Assembly: GCA_029249345.1 (NCBI GenBank)
Contig: JAQWHM010000017.1
Span: forward strand, 248,001-312,000
Length of the DNA: 64,000 bases
From: UBA10348 sp002469915
Lineage (GTDB): Bacteria > Bacteroidota > Rhodothermia > Rhodothermales > UBA10348
Direction of reading: 5' to 3'
Shown: piece by piece, positions 18,742-28,032 of the stretch
How the letters are laid out: the number at the start of each line of letters is the position of its first letter
How positions within the stretch are numbered: the first letter of the stretch is position 1
Notes under the pieces: generated by a model
What the model saw: only the letters and a program-made list of their open reading frames with translations
The model's database searches: none
What the model was told of the DNA's origin: nothing
Position numbers and translations under genes: made by a program

Positions 18742-20214
18742 TTAATGAGATGGCGCCTCTTTATACCGCAGGGCCTCTGAAACGTCTTCCAGTTTAATTT
18801 CACGACGCCCATCTAGTGCCGCAATAGTTCGGGAAACGGCAGATACTTTCCGGCGAGATCGCATCGACATGCCAAGGTTTCGCACAGATCGATTCAGTAA
18901 ATCTCTGATGTCCCTCGATAAAGGTAGCGGATTACCAGATATCAACCGTCGCCGGGCTTCGTTTACGCGATGACGGATAATGGCCGAACTATCTCGACTG
19001 GTTTCGCTTACGGTGGGATCAACCGACTGCAAGTGTGCAACCATATCAATACGATCTAGCAGCGGCCCACTGACTCTTGACAGATAGCGACCTCTATCTC
19101 GAACTGGGCATGAACACACTTTTATCGAGGATCCAGCGTACCCACATGGACATGGGTTCATGGCAGATATCAGCTGAAATCTTGCTGGAAACAGTTCTGA
19201 ACCTGAGGCCCGAGCTAGAATAACCCTGAAGTCCTCCAGTGGCTCTCTGAGCGACTCCAACACCGACCGATCGAATTCCGCTAACTCATCGAGGAAGAGC
19301 GTCCCGTGATGTGCAAGAGAGACCTCACCAGGTAATATGGGCGTTCCACCTCCTAGCATCCCTGCTTTCGAAATGGAATGGTGGGGCGCCCGAAACGGGC
19401 GCCCCACAAGAAGTCCCGCTCGCGTAAGCCCTCGCAATGAATGTATAGACGTCGCTTCCAAGACCGACTTCCGGCTCCAAGTGGGTTGTATATGCTGAAA
19501 AGCTCTGCACAACATTGTTTTACCGCAACCTGGTGGACCCACTAAAAGAATATTGTGCCGCCCAACTGCAGCAATTTCAAGCCCTCTTTTAGCATGACGT
19601 TGGCCCATTATGTCGCCAAAGTCTGGCTCTGGCGTAACCACGGGTCCTATCACCCGTTTTGCACTTCCAACTCTACGACTCCAGTTGGTTTCTGAAATCT
19701 TGATTACGGCATCTTTCAGGTTTTTTACGGGAATAACGTCAATTTCGTCAATCTCTAGTGCTTCGTCCATATTCCCAAATGGGACCATAACTCGTTCAAA
19801 ACCTTCCTTCAACGCACCCAAAACAGCATTAAATACGCCTCTGACAGGCCTCACAGAACCGTCTAGAGCCAACTCCCCCAAAATGAGATCCGTCTTTCTG
19901 CACGCTGAGTCGGGAATGATACCGTCTGCCGCAAGGATACCTAGTGCAATAGGTAGGTCGTACATCGTACCCTCTTTACGGATATCTGCAGGAGCCAAAT
20001 TTACGGTTATGCTGCCTCTGGGAATTTCGAACCCAGACGCCGTTGTTGCAGCCCGTATTCGGTCGAGCGCTTCTCGAACAGCTCCATTTGGCAAACCCAC
20101 GATAGTATGCCTTGGAATACCTCGCTTAATGCTGGTCTCTACGGTTACCGATATAGCGTCTATTCCAGAGGTAGCACTACCATATACCCGGCTGTACGAT
20201 GGAATAGTGGCCAT
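18742..20214 (-). CDS. comM: YifB/ComM-family Mg-chelatase-like AAA ATPase
   Basis: A 490-residue ATPase, probably hexameric. The N-terminal lon-like fold has the ComM hallmark TVNLAPADIRKEG and DLPIALGILA, the AAA domain has LLVGPPGCGKTML (Walker A) and TLFLDELAEF (Walker B), and the C-terminal chelatase-type part has MNPCPCGYAG, a cysteine-rich segment and the family end block. ComM is a helicase aiding branch migration during natural transformation. The ATG at 20212-20214 gives the usual start MATIPSYSRVYGSA. It converges on exbD and diverges from nadK across 141 bases. Confidence 0.92.
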   Translation of the reverse strand: MATIPSYSRVYGSATSGIDAISVTVETSIKRGIPRHTIVGLPNGAVREALDRIRAATTASGFEIPRGSITVNLAPADIRKEGTMYDLPIALGILAADGIIPDSACRKTDLILGELALDGSVRPVRGVFNAVLGALKEGFERVMVPFGNMDEALEIDEIDVIPVKNLKDAVIKISETNWSRRVGSAKRVIGPVVTPEPDFGDIMGQRHAKRGLEIAAVGRHNILLVGPPGCGKTMLCRAFQHIQPTWSRKSVLEATSIHSLRGLTRAGLLVGRPFRAPHHSISKAGMLGGGTPILPGEVSLAHHGTLFLDELAEFDRSVLESLREPLEDFRVILARASGSELFPARFQLISAMNPCPCGYAGSSIKVCSCPVRDRGRYLSRVSGPLLDRIDMVAHLQSVDPTVSETSRDSSAIIRHRVNEARRRLISGNPLPLSRDIRDLLNRSVRNLGMSMRSRRKVSAVSRTIAALDGRREIKLEDVSEALRYKEAPSH

Positions 20215-20355
20215 GATGTGAACTAAAAGGATGTGAACCAAAGGGATTGCTTCTCTACTTTTACTAAAGACACTTCCATTCTAGAAGCATGACCTGTTAG
20301 TTTGTAGAATTATTCTCTCGTAGTTTTACGAAATGACACTATCTCCCGATTGCGC

Positions 20356-21237
20356 ATGAAACTGGGCATCACCGGAAACACAGGGAAACCCGGCCTGTGG
20401 AAACCAGTCGCTGATTTGATTTCCTTTCTAAAGGAATCCTCCTATCCCTTTGTCTTGCATCCAGAATTGGGCTTGGGCTTAAGCCATGAGGGGTTTGAAA
20501 TCGAATCGGAATCTGTCGCGCGCGATCTAACCGACTTCTTGAACCAATCAGATATCGTGATATCATTTGGCGGAGACGGTACGTTGCTCAACACCGTATA
20601 TGAGTTAGGTGAACATCCCATTCCCATTCTCGGAGTGAATTATGGGAGGCTAGGATTTTTAGCCCACGTTGAGCAATCTGAACTGACTAACCGGATGCAT
20701 CAACTTGAAAAGGGAGATTATCAAGTTGAGGAACGGCTCGTTCTAGAAGCGACGTATGGCGAGCCAGCTAATCTGCAGAAAGTATGGGCGTTGAATGAAT
20801 TCACCATTCAGCGATCGGGAGAAACCGGCCTGTTGGCTATCGAGGTCGAAGTGGATGGTCTTTACCTAAATACATACTGGGCCGATGGGCTGATCTTATC
20901 TACTCCCACCGGTTCTACGGCCTACTCGTTAGCTCTGGGAGGTCCAATAATGGCTCCTGGATGCGGATCTATCTTAATTTCTCCTATCGCGCCTCATACA
21001 TTAACAGTGCGTCCAATCGTTATTCCGGAAACATCCAATATTGTAGTTCGCGTTCTGGATTTCGATAAACCACATGTTTTTACATCTGACGGCGTGCACC
21101 ATAATAACTCAGTTACCAAGACGGGATTGACCATTAGGAAAGCAGAGCATCAGGTAAAACTAGTCAGGTTCCCCGATCAGGACCATTTTTCCACCCTTCG
21201 CACCAAGCTAATGTGGGGTGCACGCAAGTCAAATTAG
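20356..21237 (+). CDS. nadK: NAD kinase
   Basis: The product is 293 residues starting at ATG 20356; an in-frame TTG lies two codons upstream. The ATP-binding GGDG motif is at 72-75 (SFGGDGTLLN), followed by GVNYGRLGFLA; the second hallmark block is LSTPTGSTAYSLALGGP. The enzyme makes NADP from NAD. Length and motifs are normal. It is followed by two tRNA genes. Confidence 0.94.
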   Translation: MKLGITGNTGKPGLWKPVADLISFLKESSYPFVLHPELGLGLSHEGFEIESESVARDLTDFLNQSDIVISFGGDGTLLNTVYELGEHPIPILGVNYGRLGFLAHVEQSELTNRMHQLEKGDYQVEERLVLEATYGEPANLQKVWALNEFTIQRSGETGLLAIEVEVDGLYLNTYWADGLILSTPTGSTAYSLALGGPIMAPGCGSILISPIAPHTLTVRPIVIPETSNIVVRVLDFDKPHVFTSDGVHHNNSVTKTGLTIRKAEHQVKLVRFPDQDHFSTLRTKLMWGARKSN

Positions 21238-21289
21238 ACTTTAGCAATTGTCAACAGATGGTGAAACCGACCTTTGCTTCAGAAGATGG

Positions 21290-21319
21290 TTGACTCCGCT
21301 AAAGAGAGGGTTGTATATT
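21290..21319 (+). promoter_or_regulatory. Promoter of tRNA-Phe
   Basis: TTGACT (21290-21295) and TATATT (21314-21319) are separated by 18 bases, placing transcription start about 8 bases before the mature tRNA-Phe. This is a standard sigma-70-type promoter. Confidence 0.7.
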
Positions 21320-21333
21320 CGTCGGCTCCTCAG

Positions 21334-21406
21334 GGTCAGGTAGCTCAGTTGGTAGAGCAATGGACTGAAAATCCATGTGTCGGCGGTTCAATTCCGCCTC
21401 TGACCA
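21334..21406 (+). tRNA. tRNA-Phe (GAA)
   Basis: A 73-base cloverleaf. The acceptor GGTCAGG pairs with TCTGACC, with one G-T pair. The anticodon stem-loop ATGGA-CTGAAAA-TCCAT gives anticodon GAA, and the T-arm is GGCGG-TTCAATT-CCGCC. Discriminator base is A; the 3' CCA is not encoded. Confidence 0.95.
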
Positions 21407-21481
21407 CATCAGGAAACGCAAGTTTTCTGTCTGTTCTTTAAAAAGCGTTCGCAACTACATCGTTTAATCAAACTTTTAGGG

Positions 21482-21511
21482 TTGCAATACGCTAGGAAGT
21501 GACCGTATTTT
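21482..21511 (+). promoter_or_regulatory. Promoter of tRNA-Asp
   Basis: TTGCAA (21482-21487) and TATTTT (21506-21511) are 18 bases apart, 26 bases before the tRNA-Asp 5' end. It resembles the tRNA-Phe promoter, so the two tRNAs may be transcribed separately. Confidence 0.55.
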
Positions 21512-21537
21512 TGCGGCCGCTCCTTTAGAGAGCAATT

Positions 21538-21615
21538 GGTCCGGTAGTTCAGTTTGGTTAGAACGCCTGCCTGTCACGCAGGAGGTCGCGAGTTCGAGTC
21601 TCGTCCGGACCGCCA
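21538..21615 (+). tRNA. tRNA-Asp (GTC)
   Basis: The acceptor GGTCCGG pairs perfectly with CCGGACC; the anticodon arm CCTGC-CTGTCAC-GCAGG gives GTC; the T-arm is CGAGTTCGAGTCTCG. Discriminator is G at 21612 and the CCA (21613-21615) is encoded, unlike in the neighbouring tRNA-Phe. Confidence 0.95.
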
Positions 21616-21634
21616 AACAGGGCAAAGCCCGCAA

Positions 21635-21669
21635 GCGCTGGTCAACATAAGTTGGCCAGCGCTTTTTTT
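21635..21669 (+). terminator. Intrinsic terminator after tRNA-Asp
   Basis: A 12-bp stem with one G-T pair (21635-21646 with 21651-21662) and loop ATAA is followed by seven T. It ends the tRNA transcript 10 bases before the convergent multicopper oxidase fragment. Confidence 0.9.
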
Positions 21670-21678
21670 ATGCCGCCG

Positions 21679-22011
21679 TTATTCGTTCCAAACTCCGAAA
21701 GAAAGCATCATTCCAGCATGCAAATGCTCTGCAATGTGGCAATGCATCACCCATTCACCGGGGTTCGACATATCAACCAAAAGATCTACCGTGGAAGCCA
21801 CAGGAATGATAGCCGTGTCCTTCCAAACCAAATTATCGTTCCTTTTGCCATCAACATCTAGCACTAAAAACCGTTGTCCATGGAGATGCAGCGGATGATT
21901 CATGGGATGTAGTGACCGTGGGTCGTTGAAGATCCGAATTTTGACGACATCTCCCTCATCAAAACCCCAATAGATCTCCATATTTTCAAGCCCCGTACCA
22001 ATATCCCTCAT
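21679..22011 (-). pseudogene. Multicopper oxidase, C-terminal fragment
   Basis: The frame encodes 110 residues of the last cupredoxin domain of a multicopper oxidase, with the copper-site blocks HPMNHPLHLHG and HCHIAEHLHAGMM intact. Reading upstream of the ATG in the same frame gives WVMRDI, which is family-like, so the true domain continues before this ATG and is cut off. It overlaps the N-terminal fragment by 4 bases in a different frame. Best read as the 3' part of one gene broken by an internal deletion at about 22015-22025. Confidence 0.8.
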
Positions 22012-22790
22012 GACCCAAAACGCCCCATTAGCGTGTGATTCGGGACGTCTCTTCCGAATGGTAGTATACCAGCGTCATCCATTAGCACATCATCCAGTAT
22101 AATCACTTCCTCCCGATCAGAGGCTGAATAATGATCGGTATCCTTCGGCTCAACAATGATTCCTCCGTACATACCTGAATCGACCTGAAAATCCAGACGC
22201 ACGCCTGCATGATACCAGAAAACGCCGGGGTCACTAAATCTCAATTCGTAGACAAACTCCCCCCCGACCTGTACAGGATCTTGCGTAATGACAGGCGTAC
22301 CGTCGTACGCATTATCTACCCTTAAACCATGCCAGCGAATCGTTGATGGCATCTCAATATGATTCACAAACCGAACCGATACCGTTGATCCTTCTTTAGC
22401 CCTCAATACAGGCCCGGGAAACTGACCATTAATTCCGTACCCGATAAACACATGCCCATTAAGCGACCTCCGAACAAAAGTCGCTTCCAAAACGATCTGA
22501 TCGCCATCCTCCAATTCTATGAATCTAGGTACCTCTGCCAGAGATACATCCATGGGGTCTAAACCGAGACCGGGTAGAAATGGAGCTATTGGTGGAAGAG
22601 CGGTACTAAGCCCGGCTAACATCGGCATCGACATATCCATCGGCGGCATTCTCCAGATAGCCTCACCCGACGCCAATCGCGCTTGAACCTCAGCATTCAT
22701 TTCCTGCCCTTCGTGTTGTCCATAAGCAGGAATACACGTCCCAGCGACGTCCAAGGCAATGAATGAAATGATTAAAAAGACAACCCTCAA
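22008..22790 (-). pseudogene. Multicopper oxidase, N-terminal fragment
   Basis: The 260-residue product has a signal peptide (VVFLIISFIALDV) and a Met/Pro-rich segment (PPMDMSMPM). The first cupredoxin domain (NGQFPGPVLRAKEGSTVSVR, RWHGLRVDNAYDG, FSDPGVFWYHAG) and the start of the second (VIILDDVLMDD, NHTLMGRFG) follow. The frame ends right after GRFG, where relatives continue into the second domain. The expected HxH in WYHxH reads HAG, so one copper ligand is also missing. The Met-rich start is typical of copper-resistance oxidases. Confidence 0.8.
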
Positions 22791-22875
22791 AAAGTCCGAG
22801 GAAGTAGTGCGAATCTTTGTATCTCAGAAAATAAAAGACCATCTATTGTAGCAGTTCAAGTATACACATAGATTT

Positions 22876-22891
22876 AAGACATATTTGTCTT
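22876..22891. promoter_or_regulatory. Inverted repeat, candidate operator
   Basis: AAGACA-TATT-TGTCTT is a perfect 6-bp inverted repeat in the 148-base divergent region between the oxidase remnant and the cupredoxin gene. A TATTAT hexamer (22892-22897) directly follows it. A regulator binding here could control the cupredoxin gene; no regulator gene is adjacent. Confidence 0.35.
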
Positions 22892-22938
22892 TATTATGCC
22901 TAAGAATGTCTGCTTATATAGTCCTAGAGGGCCTTATC

Positions 22939-23571
22939 GTGAGTCGAAGCCGCTTTTATTTATGTGTCACACTGCTTTTTTTGGGTGGTTTCATTTTTTC
23001 GGTATCTAACGCATTCTCCCAGTCGAGCGAGTTGGGTTCCATTTCAGGGGAAATTACTCATCCCATAATGCGCAGATATATGGGGGCTGTCTTTATCGGC
23101 GAGATTGATGGGATTCAATTTAATGCTGATGAAAATCAACCGGTGATGGACCAAGTAAATTTGCGTTTTACGCCTCATGTCCTGCCGGTGCTGCAAGGCT
23201 CTACCGTCCAATTTCCAAACAGTGATGAGATTCGGCATCATGTGTATACGTCCACTTCATCCGTATGCCAATTTGAATTAGGTGTTTACGAAGCAGGTAT
23301 CGTCAAGGAGCAGAAGTGTGACACTCCGGGACTGATCACACTACTGTGCAATGTTCATGCGGAAATGAAAGGGTTTATTGTTGTTTCTCCCACTCCACAC
23401 TTCTCCACGACCGATAGGAACGGCAGCTTCAGAATAGAAGCAGTGCCTGAGGGCACGTACACACTTCATTTTGAGCATGAGCGCTTAATGGTTGACCCCA
23501 TCACCGTACACGTTATTCCTGATCAGGAAACGGAAGTAGATTTTGGTAAGCCTCGGCGCAGAAAACCATAA
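22939..23571 (+). CDS. Exported cupredoxin (plastocyanin-like) protein
   Basis: GTG at 22939 has GAGG 9 bases upstream and gives a clean signal peptide (LCVTLLFLGGFIFSVSNAFS); TTG 22885 and ATG 22906 are in-frame alternatives. The 210-residue product has a plastocyanin-type fold: FPNSDEIRHHVYT supplies one His ligand, and LLCNVHAEMKGFI supplies Cys, His and Met. The last 60 residues (GSFRIEAVPEGTYTLHFEHE) look like a carboxypeptidase-regulatory-like beta domain. It resembles methylamine-utilisation or nitrosocyanin-like blue-copper electron carriers. It diverges from the multicopper oxidase remnant. Confidence 0.8.
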   Translation: MSRSRFYLCVTLLFLGGFIFSVSNAFSQSSELGSISGEITHPIMRRYMGAVFIGEIDGIQFNADENQPVMDQVNLRFTPHVLPVLQGSTVQFPNSDEIRHHVYTSTSSVCQFELGVYEAGIVKEQKCDTPGLITLLCNVHAEMKGFIVVSPTPHFSTTDRNGSFRIEAVPEGTYTLHFEHERLMVDPITVHVIPDQETEVDFGKPRRRKP

Positions 23572-23698
23572 TCTTTCTTTGTCCTTGCAGTAGCCTTCTC
23601 CCATTCTGATATTCCTTTCGAACCAATCAAATGGATCGTGGCCAAACTATAGCGGTCATTGAAGCCCACTGCAACCATATAAAGTCGAGATTTTCTAC

Positions 23699-25171
23699 AT
23701 GAGACATTCCCTGATTATTCTGTTCATCGGAATGCTGTTCGCAGGATGTGCGACGGAAACCGAGCAGCCTAATATCATTTACATCCTCGCTGATGATCTC
23801 GGATACAAGGAGTTAGGCTCCTACGGTCAAGAAATAATCCGCACACCGCATCTGGACCAGCTGGCCGACGAAGGAATGCGTTTTACCCAGCATTATTCGG
23901 GTAGTCCGGTTTGTGCACCCTCCAGAGGCACCCTACTTACGGGCAAGCACACTGGTAACGCGTATGTGAGGGACAATCTAGAAATGGGAGGATGGGGTCC
24001 TGACGAGCCTGAAGGACAACTGCCCCTGCTTGATGCAGAGTTTACCATTGCGGAAATGCTGAAACCCATGGGCTATGCCACAGGATTTATCGGGAAATGG
24101 GGTCTGGGCGGACCGGATTCCGAAGGCCATCCCAATAATCAGGGCTTTGATCAGTTTTATGGTTACTTGTGTCAACGAGTCGCTCACAACTACTACCCGA
24201 CCCATTTATGGCAAAATGGAGAGCCAGACAGTTTGGTTGGACACGCGTATTTCGCCGCCCACCAAAAAATTGATGAGTCCTTAGATACGATCGAGGAATA
24301 CTACGATCGATTTGCAGCCGAGCACTATGCACCAGATCTCATGCTAGAGTCGGCTCTAGACTTCGTAGATGCCAACAAGGATAATCCCTTCTTCCTCGTA
24401 TTCGCCACACCAGTGCCCCACCTAGCACTTCAGGTTCCTCTTGAATCGCTAAACGAATATCCGGACTCAATGGACACCGAACATTTCCTTGGTGGCTCCT
24501 ATCTCCCCCACCCGCGCCCTCATGCAGCATATGCGGCCATGATTACTCGCATGGACCGGGATATCGGTACACTTCTTTCCCGCCTAGAAGAACTGGGACT
24601 GGACGACAATACCGTTGTAATGTTTAGCTCAGATAACGGCACGACCTATTCCAGAGGTGTGGATGCGTCATACTTCAATAGTGTAGGCACGCTACGCGGA
24701 CTAAAAGGATCGGTCTTTGAGGGTGGTGTGCGTGTGCCCATGATTGCCAAATGGCCAGGTAAGATCAAAGCCGGATCCACAACCGATCATGTCTCTGCGT
24801 TCTGGGACGTAATGCCCACGATTGCTGCTATTACAGGAGCTGAAGCACCGTCTGCGATAGATGGAACCTCATTCTTGCCCGCCCTGCAAGGTGAAAATCA
24901 AGAACCTGGAGAGCCTCTTTATTGGGAATACCATGCCTTCGGAGGCATGCAGGGAGTTCGGATGGGAGATTGGAAGGGGGTCAGACTCGAAATTCGCAGG
25001 CAAGATGACGCGCCATTGCAGCTCTTTAATTTGGCGATCGATGAAGATGAAACAACGGATGTCGCTGACCAACACCCCGAAATCGTACGTGAAATCAGGG
25101 CAATCATGGACAGTCGACAAACGTCGGAAATAGAAAGCTGGAATTTTGCGAGGAACGCCAAGTATCAGTGA
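23699..25171 (+). CDS. Lipoprotein arylsulfatase
   Basis: A 490-residue sulfatase with a lipoprotein signal (lipobox LFAGC, C17). The formylglycine site CAPSR is at 72-76, metal ligands are in ILADDLGY and FSSDNGT, and FIGKWGLGG is the second family signature. It hydrolyses sulfate esters, probably of algal polysaccharides or glycosaminoglycans, in the periplasm or at the surface. A sulfatase-maturase gene is not in the window. It overlaps the convergent PHP lipoprotein by 7 bases. Confidence 0.92.
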   Translation: MRHSLIILFIGMLFAGCATETEQPNIIYILADDLGYKELGSYGQEIIRTPHLDQLADEGMRFTQHYSGSPVCAPSRGTLLTGKHTGNAYVRDNLEMGGWGPDEPEGQLPLLDAEFTIAEMLKPMGYATGFIGKWGLGGPDSEGHPNNQGFDQFYGYLCQRVAHNYYPTHLWQNGEPDSLVGHAYFAAHQKIDESLDTIEEYYDRFAAEHYAPDLMLESALDFVDANKDNPFFLVFATPVPHLALQVPLESLNEYPDSMDTEHFLGGSYLPHPRPHAAYAAMITRMDRDIGTLLSRLEELGLDDNTVVMFSSDNGTTYSRGVDASYFNSVGTLRGLKGSVFEGGVRVPMIAKWPGKIKAGSTTDHVSAFWDVMPTIAAITGAEAPSAIDGTSFLPALQGENQEPGEPLYWEYHAFGGMQGVRMGDWKGVRLEIRRQDDAPLQLFNLAIDEDETTDVADQHPEIVREIRAIMDSRQTSEIESWNFARNAKYQ

Positions 25172-26415
25172 GCCAGTTGAACAGGCTGAACCCAAGCACT
25201 TTCCGGCTCTCCTTCATAGTTGGGATTGCCCGTCGGCTTCGATGAGGTGACTCGTGCTCGGACGTATAGTTCGTCTCCAGTAAGGGTGTACGTGGCTGTA
25301 GTGCCCGAGGTGGTTTGTAATAAACGGCCAACCGCATCACTGTACCTCCAACCAACCTGCTCTCCCGTTTCGGGATGCACTACAGCAGTAGGTGCAGGAT
25401 CATGCTCAGCAAGGGTTCCAAAGTATTCGATTGTATACAAAACGCCCTCTTCTTCCTGAACTTCAATTACCAGTTGATCGGCCTCGAAGGTAACCTCTCG
25501 CAATGACACGCCTGATGATGCGTAAAAGGCACCAGCTTCCATTTGACCGATGAGGGCTTCTGGATTGAGCTCGTTCGATTTGACCATAACCCATCCTCGT
25601 CCCACATTGGCTTTATTCATAGCCTGTTCCTGATAATGATGCGCATCGTCAGTTGCGATACCGAACATCATCTCTCTTCCGTCCCGAATGCGCAACGTGT
25701 TTACTACGTCCCACATTTTTTCCATTCCCATTCGCAGTGAGTCTCCCAGGTTATTGACCGATGGATGCCCATTGTACACTTCGAAAAACTGTTCGCCATC
25801 GACAAGCGCCAATTCCTCAGCCTGAATGCCCCAGCCAAAATTAGGATGATTAATGTGGGGCATAACAACGGCCCCTAAGCGTGCCTTCTGTTCCAAAATG
25901 GCGTCCAGATTGTTCTGCATAACCTCAACCACACTTCCTCCACCCCGTGGCTGGACATACTCCATAATATTCGTGGCGTTAATATGGACAGGTCGGTTGC
26001 CAAAACGATCGGTAACTTCTTCGGCGTGAACCAGCAAGAACTCTCCCTTCTGGCCCATACGAGAAGCATACTCCTCGAAGGTTTTCAGCCGAACGTGAAT
26101 GGTGTCCTGTTCAATTCGGTATTCCACCCAATCTGGACCAAACGCGGTTAAATACGCTTCGAATGTGGCCTCTCGAGCATGCCCCACGGGAATCTTGAGC
26201 CATCTTTGGGAGTCAGCCATCGTGTTATGGTCCGAAATGGCCAGGAAATCGTATCCATTTTCACGATACCAACTAGCAATCGCTTCAGGAAAATCATCAC
26301 CGTCGCTCCAAAACGAATGAGTATGCAAATTGCCTTTTTGCCAGATCACTTCTTCCGGTTGGCAACCGACGAGTACGAAAAGGCCAATAATGAATACAGA
26401 GACGAGCTTTGACAT
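25165..26415 (-). CDS. PHP-domain lipoprotein (putative metal-dependent phosphoesterase)
   Basis: A 416-residue protein with a lipoprotein signal (lipobox VLVGC, C18). The PHP metal-binding pattern is clear: GNLHTHSFWSDG, AISDHNTM, LVHAEEVT, PHINHPNFGW and GIATDDAHHY. The C-terminal 100 residues look like a beta-sandwich (YTLTGDELYVRARVTSSKP). PHP proteins hydrolyse phosphoesters with three metals; exported members have no well-defined substrate. It follows the WbqC-like gene by 4 bases and converges on the sulfatase. Confidence 0.82.
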   Translation of the reverse strand: MSKLVSVFIIGLFVLVGCQPEEVIWQKGNLHTHSFWSDGDDFPEAIASWYRENGYDFLAISDHNTMADSQRWLKIPVGHAREATFEAYLTAFGPDWVEYRIEQDTIHVRLKTFEEYASRMGQKGEFLLVHAEEVTDRFGNRPVHINATNIMEYVQPRGGGSVVEVMQNNLDAILEQKARLGAVVMPHINHPNFGWGIQAEELALVDGEQFFEVYNGHPSVNNLGDSLRMGMEKMWDVVNTLRIRDGREMMFGIATDDAHHYQEQAMNKANVGRGWVMVKSNELNPEALIGQMEAGAFYASSGVSLREVTFEADQLVIEVQEEEGVLYTIEYFGTLAEHDPAPTAVVHPETGEQVGWRYSDAVGRLLQTTSGTTATYTLTGDELYVRARVTSSKPTGNPNYEGEPESAWVQPVQLAH

Positions 26416-26419
26416 GAGA

Positions 26420-27016
26420 TCAGGATTGGTTTCCGTTAAGAAGGATGTTCAAAGAGTCCCGACCATGGTTAAAGAGAAGATCAAGACTACTCATTCCGGT
26501 AAAAAAGCCTTTAAAATTCTGCCTATACACGGGGTGATGATACAATTCCGAGGCGCAATGCGTGACGTCCACCTCATGGGAGTCAGATAAGATGTGCATT
26601 GACGAGGCAATACCCAAGACCTTGTGCGTCCACTTCATGGATGCGATCGTTAGCTCAGCCAACGATTCACTAGGGCTATCAATCAACTCAGTTAGATCAT
26701 CAATGTAATATTCATAGTACGGAGAGGTAGAATAATTATACCTCAGTCCCTTTAAGTGACGCTTTCTCCATCCGGGATTAGCTTCCAGCAATACATTTCG
26801 AACAGGTGTACCAAGGGAAAGCTTTTGCAACGGAATCGTGAGCCATTGCCATCCATCCGGATTTCGAACCCGGCAACGATTTTCAAATGATTGCCGACTG
26901 TATTGCTTTAGATCGTTGATCCTGCAAATTGGTGATGAAGCGATTCGCCACATGGTTTCGAGTCCAGGAAAGTATTCCGGGGACAAAATTAGGTCGGCAT
27001 CTGTCGAAGTGCTCAA
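26420..27016 (-). CDS. WbqC-like family protein
   Basis: A 198-residue protein resembling the WbqC family of polysaccharide-locus proteins: SPEYFPGLETMWRI, QYSRQSFENRCRV, LTIPLQ, WRKRHLKGLRYNYSTSPYY. Members are found beside O-antigen and glycan synthesis genes, and the biochemical role is unsettled. It lies directly upstream of the PHP lipoprotein in one transcription unit and diverges from the LD-carboxypeptidase. Confidence 0.75.
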   Translation of the reverse strand: MSTSTDADLILSPEYFPGLETMWRIASSPICRINDLKQYSRQSFENRCRVRNPDGWQWLTIPLQKLSLGTPVRNVLLEANPGWRKRHLKGLRYNYSTSPYYEYYIDDLTELIDSPSESLAELTIASMKWTHKVLGIASSMHILSDSHEVDVTHCASELYHHPVYRQNFKGFFTGMSSLDLLFNHGRDSLNILLNGNQS

Positions 27017-27099
27017 GTCGTCTAAACCAATGGTCGGAGTAGTGGGTACGAATGATCTATATTAGGTCATTATCCACCTTCAAACCAGCCTTCTGCCCT

Positions 27100-28032
27100 A
27101 TGCTCAACAAGGCTCCCGCTCTTTCGCCCCCAACGAGGGTTGGCATCGTTGCTCCGGCATCTTCTCCCAAAGATGCTCAAGCCTTTAAATCAGGACTTTC
27201 GAACTTGGAAGCAGCGGGATTTTTGCCGGTCCTGAGACGAAACGAGTACACTGAAAATGGATACCTGGCCGGCACCGACTCGGAACGTCTGTCAGAGTTC
27301 AATGCCTTTCTAAAAGATGATAGTGTGGATGCGCTCATTGCGGTGCGCGGCGGATATGGATCCCTACGGCTGCTGGACGACATTGATTATGAAGCAGCGC
27401 GAAGGTTGCCCAAACTCTTAGTTGGGTATTCAGATATCACCGCGCTGCAGCTCGCGTTGTACAAACACGCAGGCTGGGTTGGCGTGTCTGGACCTATGGT
27501 TGCCGTAGAGTGGCCAGATCCTAAAGCATCTAATTGTGATCAGTTTATGGCCTTGGCCTCTGGAGCTTTGGTTGACCAACCGCTCGATGGCCATCACTCG
27601 CTCGTTCCCTTACGCCAAGGACGAGCAATTGGCCCGCTCTTGGGGGGCAATCTGTCGTTAATAGCAAAACTTTTAGGTACGGCACACATGCCCGACCTTA
27701 AAGGAGCTATCCTCTTTCTAGAAGATATTGGAGAATCCCCCTATCAGGTTGACGGACTAGTTGCTAGTCTGAAGCTAGCTGGCGTGTTATCCACACTTTC
27801 GGGGATTGTACTAGGTGGCTTTACTGAGGGCGATGCTGAGCAAGGCAAGCCATCATTGACACTGAAGGATGTTTTTGAACACTATTTCGCACCGCTGGGA
27901 ATCCCCGTTGCTATGGGGTTGAGATATGGTCATTTTGCTCAAAAAGCTGCGATTCCAATAGGTGTTCAAGCGGAATTGCTTTGTGAATCGAAAACCGGAC
28001 AACTCATCCTCAGAGAATCCCCTGTTCGGTAG
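27100..28032 (+). CDS. LD-carboxypeptidase (peptidase S66, LdcA/MccF-like)
   Basis: With ATG at 27100 the product has 310 residues. The nucleophile serine is in LLVGYSDITAL, preceded by VRGGYGSLRLLDDIDY; the later part has GGNLSL, LFLEDIGESPYQVDG and GHFAQKAAIPIG, matching the S66 family. These enzymes release D-Ala from tetrapeptides during peptidoglycan recycling, or inactivate microcin-like compounds. An upstream TTG-type extension exists in frame but has no support. Confidence 0.87.
   Translation: MLNKAPALSPPTRVGIVAPASSPKDAQAFKSGLSNLEAAGFLPVLRRNEYTENGYLAGTDSERLSEFNAFLKDDSVDALIAVRGGYGSLRLLDDIDYEAARRLPKLLVGYSDITALQLALYKHAGWVGVSGPMVAVEWPDPKASNCDQFMALASGALVDQPLDGHHSLVPLRQGRAIGPLLGGNLSLIAKLLGTAHMPDLKGAILFLEDIGESPYQVDGLVASLKLAGVLSTLSGIVLGGFTEGDAEQGKPSLTLKDVFEHYFAPLGIPVAMGLRYGHFAQKAAIPIGVQAELLCESKTGQLILRESPVR

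Noticed and set aside
19381..19407. A perfect 12-bp hairpin with AAA loop, like the terminators in this window
   Set aside because: It lies inside comM and encodes the conserved family motif VGRPFRAPHH; the symmetry follows from those codons, and no T-run follows.
21554..21898. A plus-strand open frame of 114 codons
   Set aside because: It begins inside tRNA-Asp and runs antisense through the multicopper oxidase fragment; no protein character.
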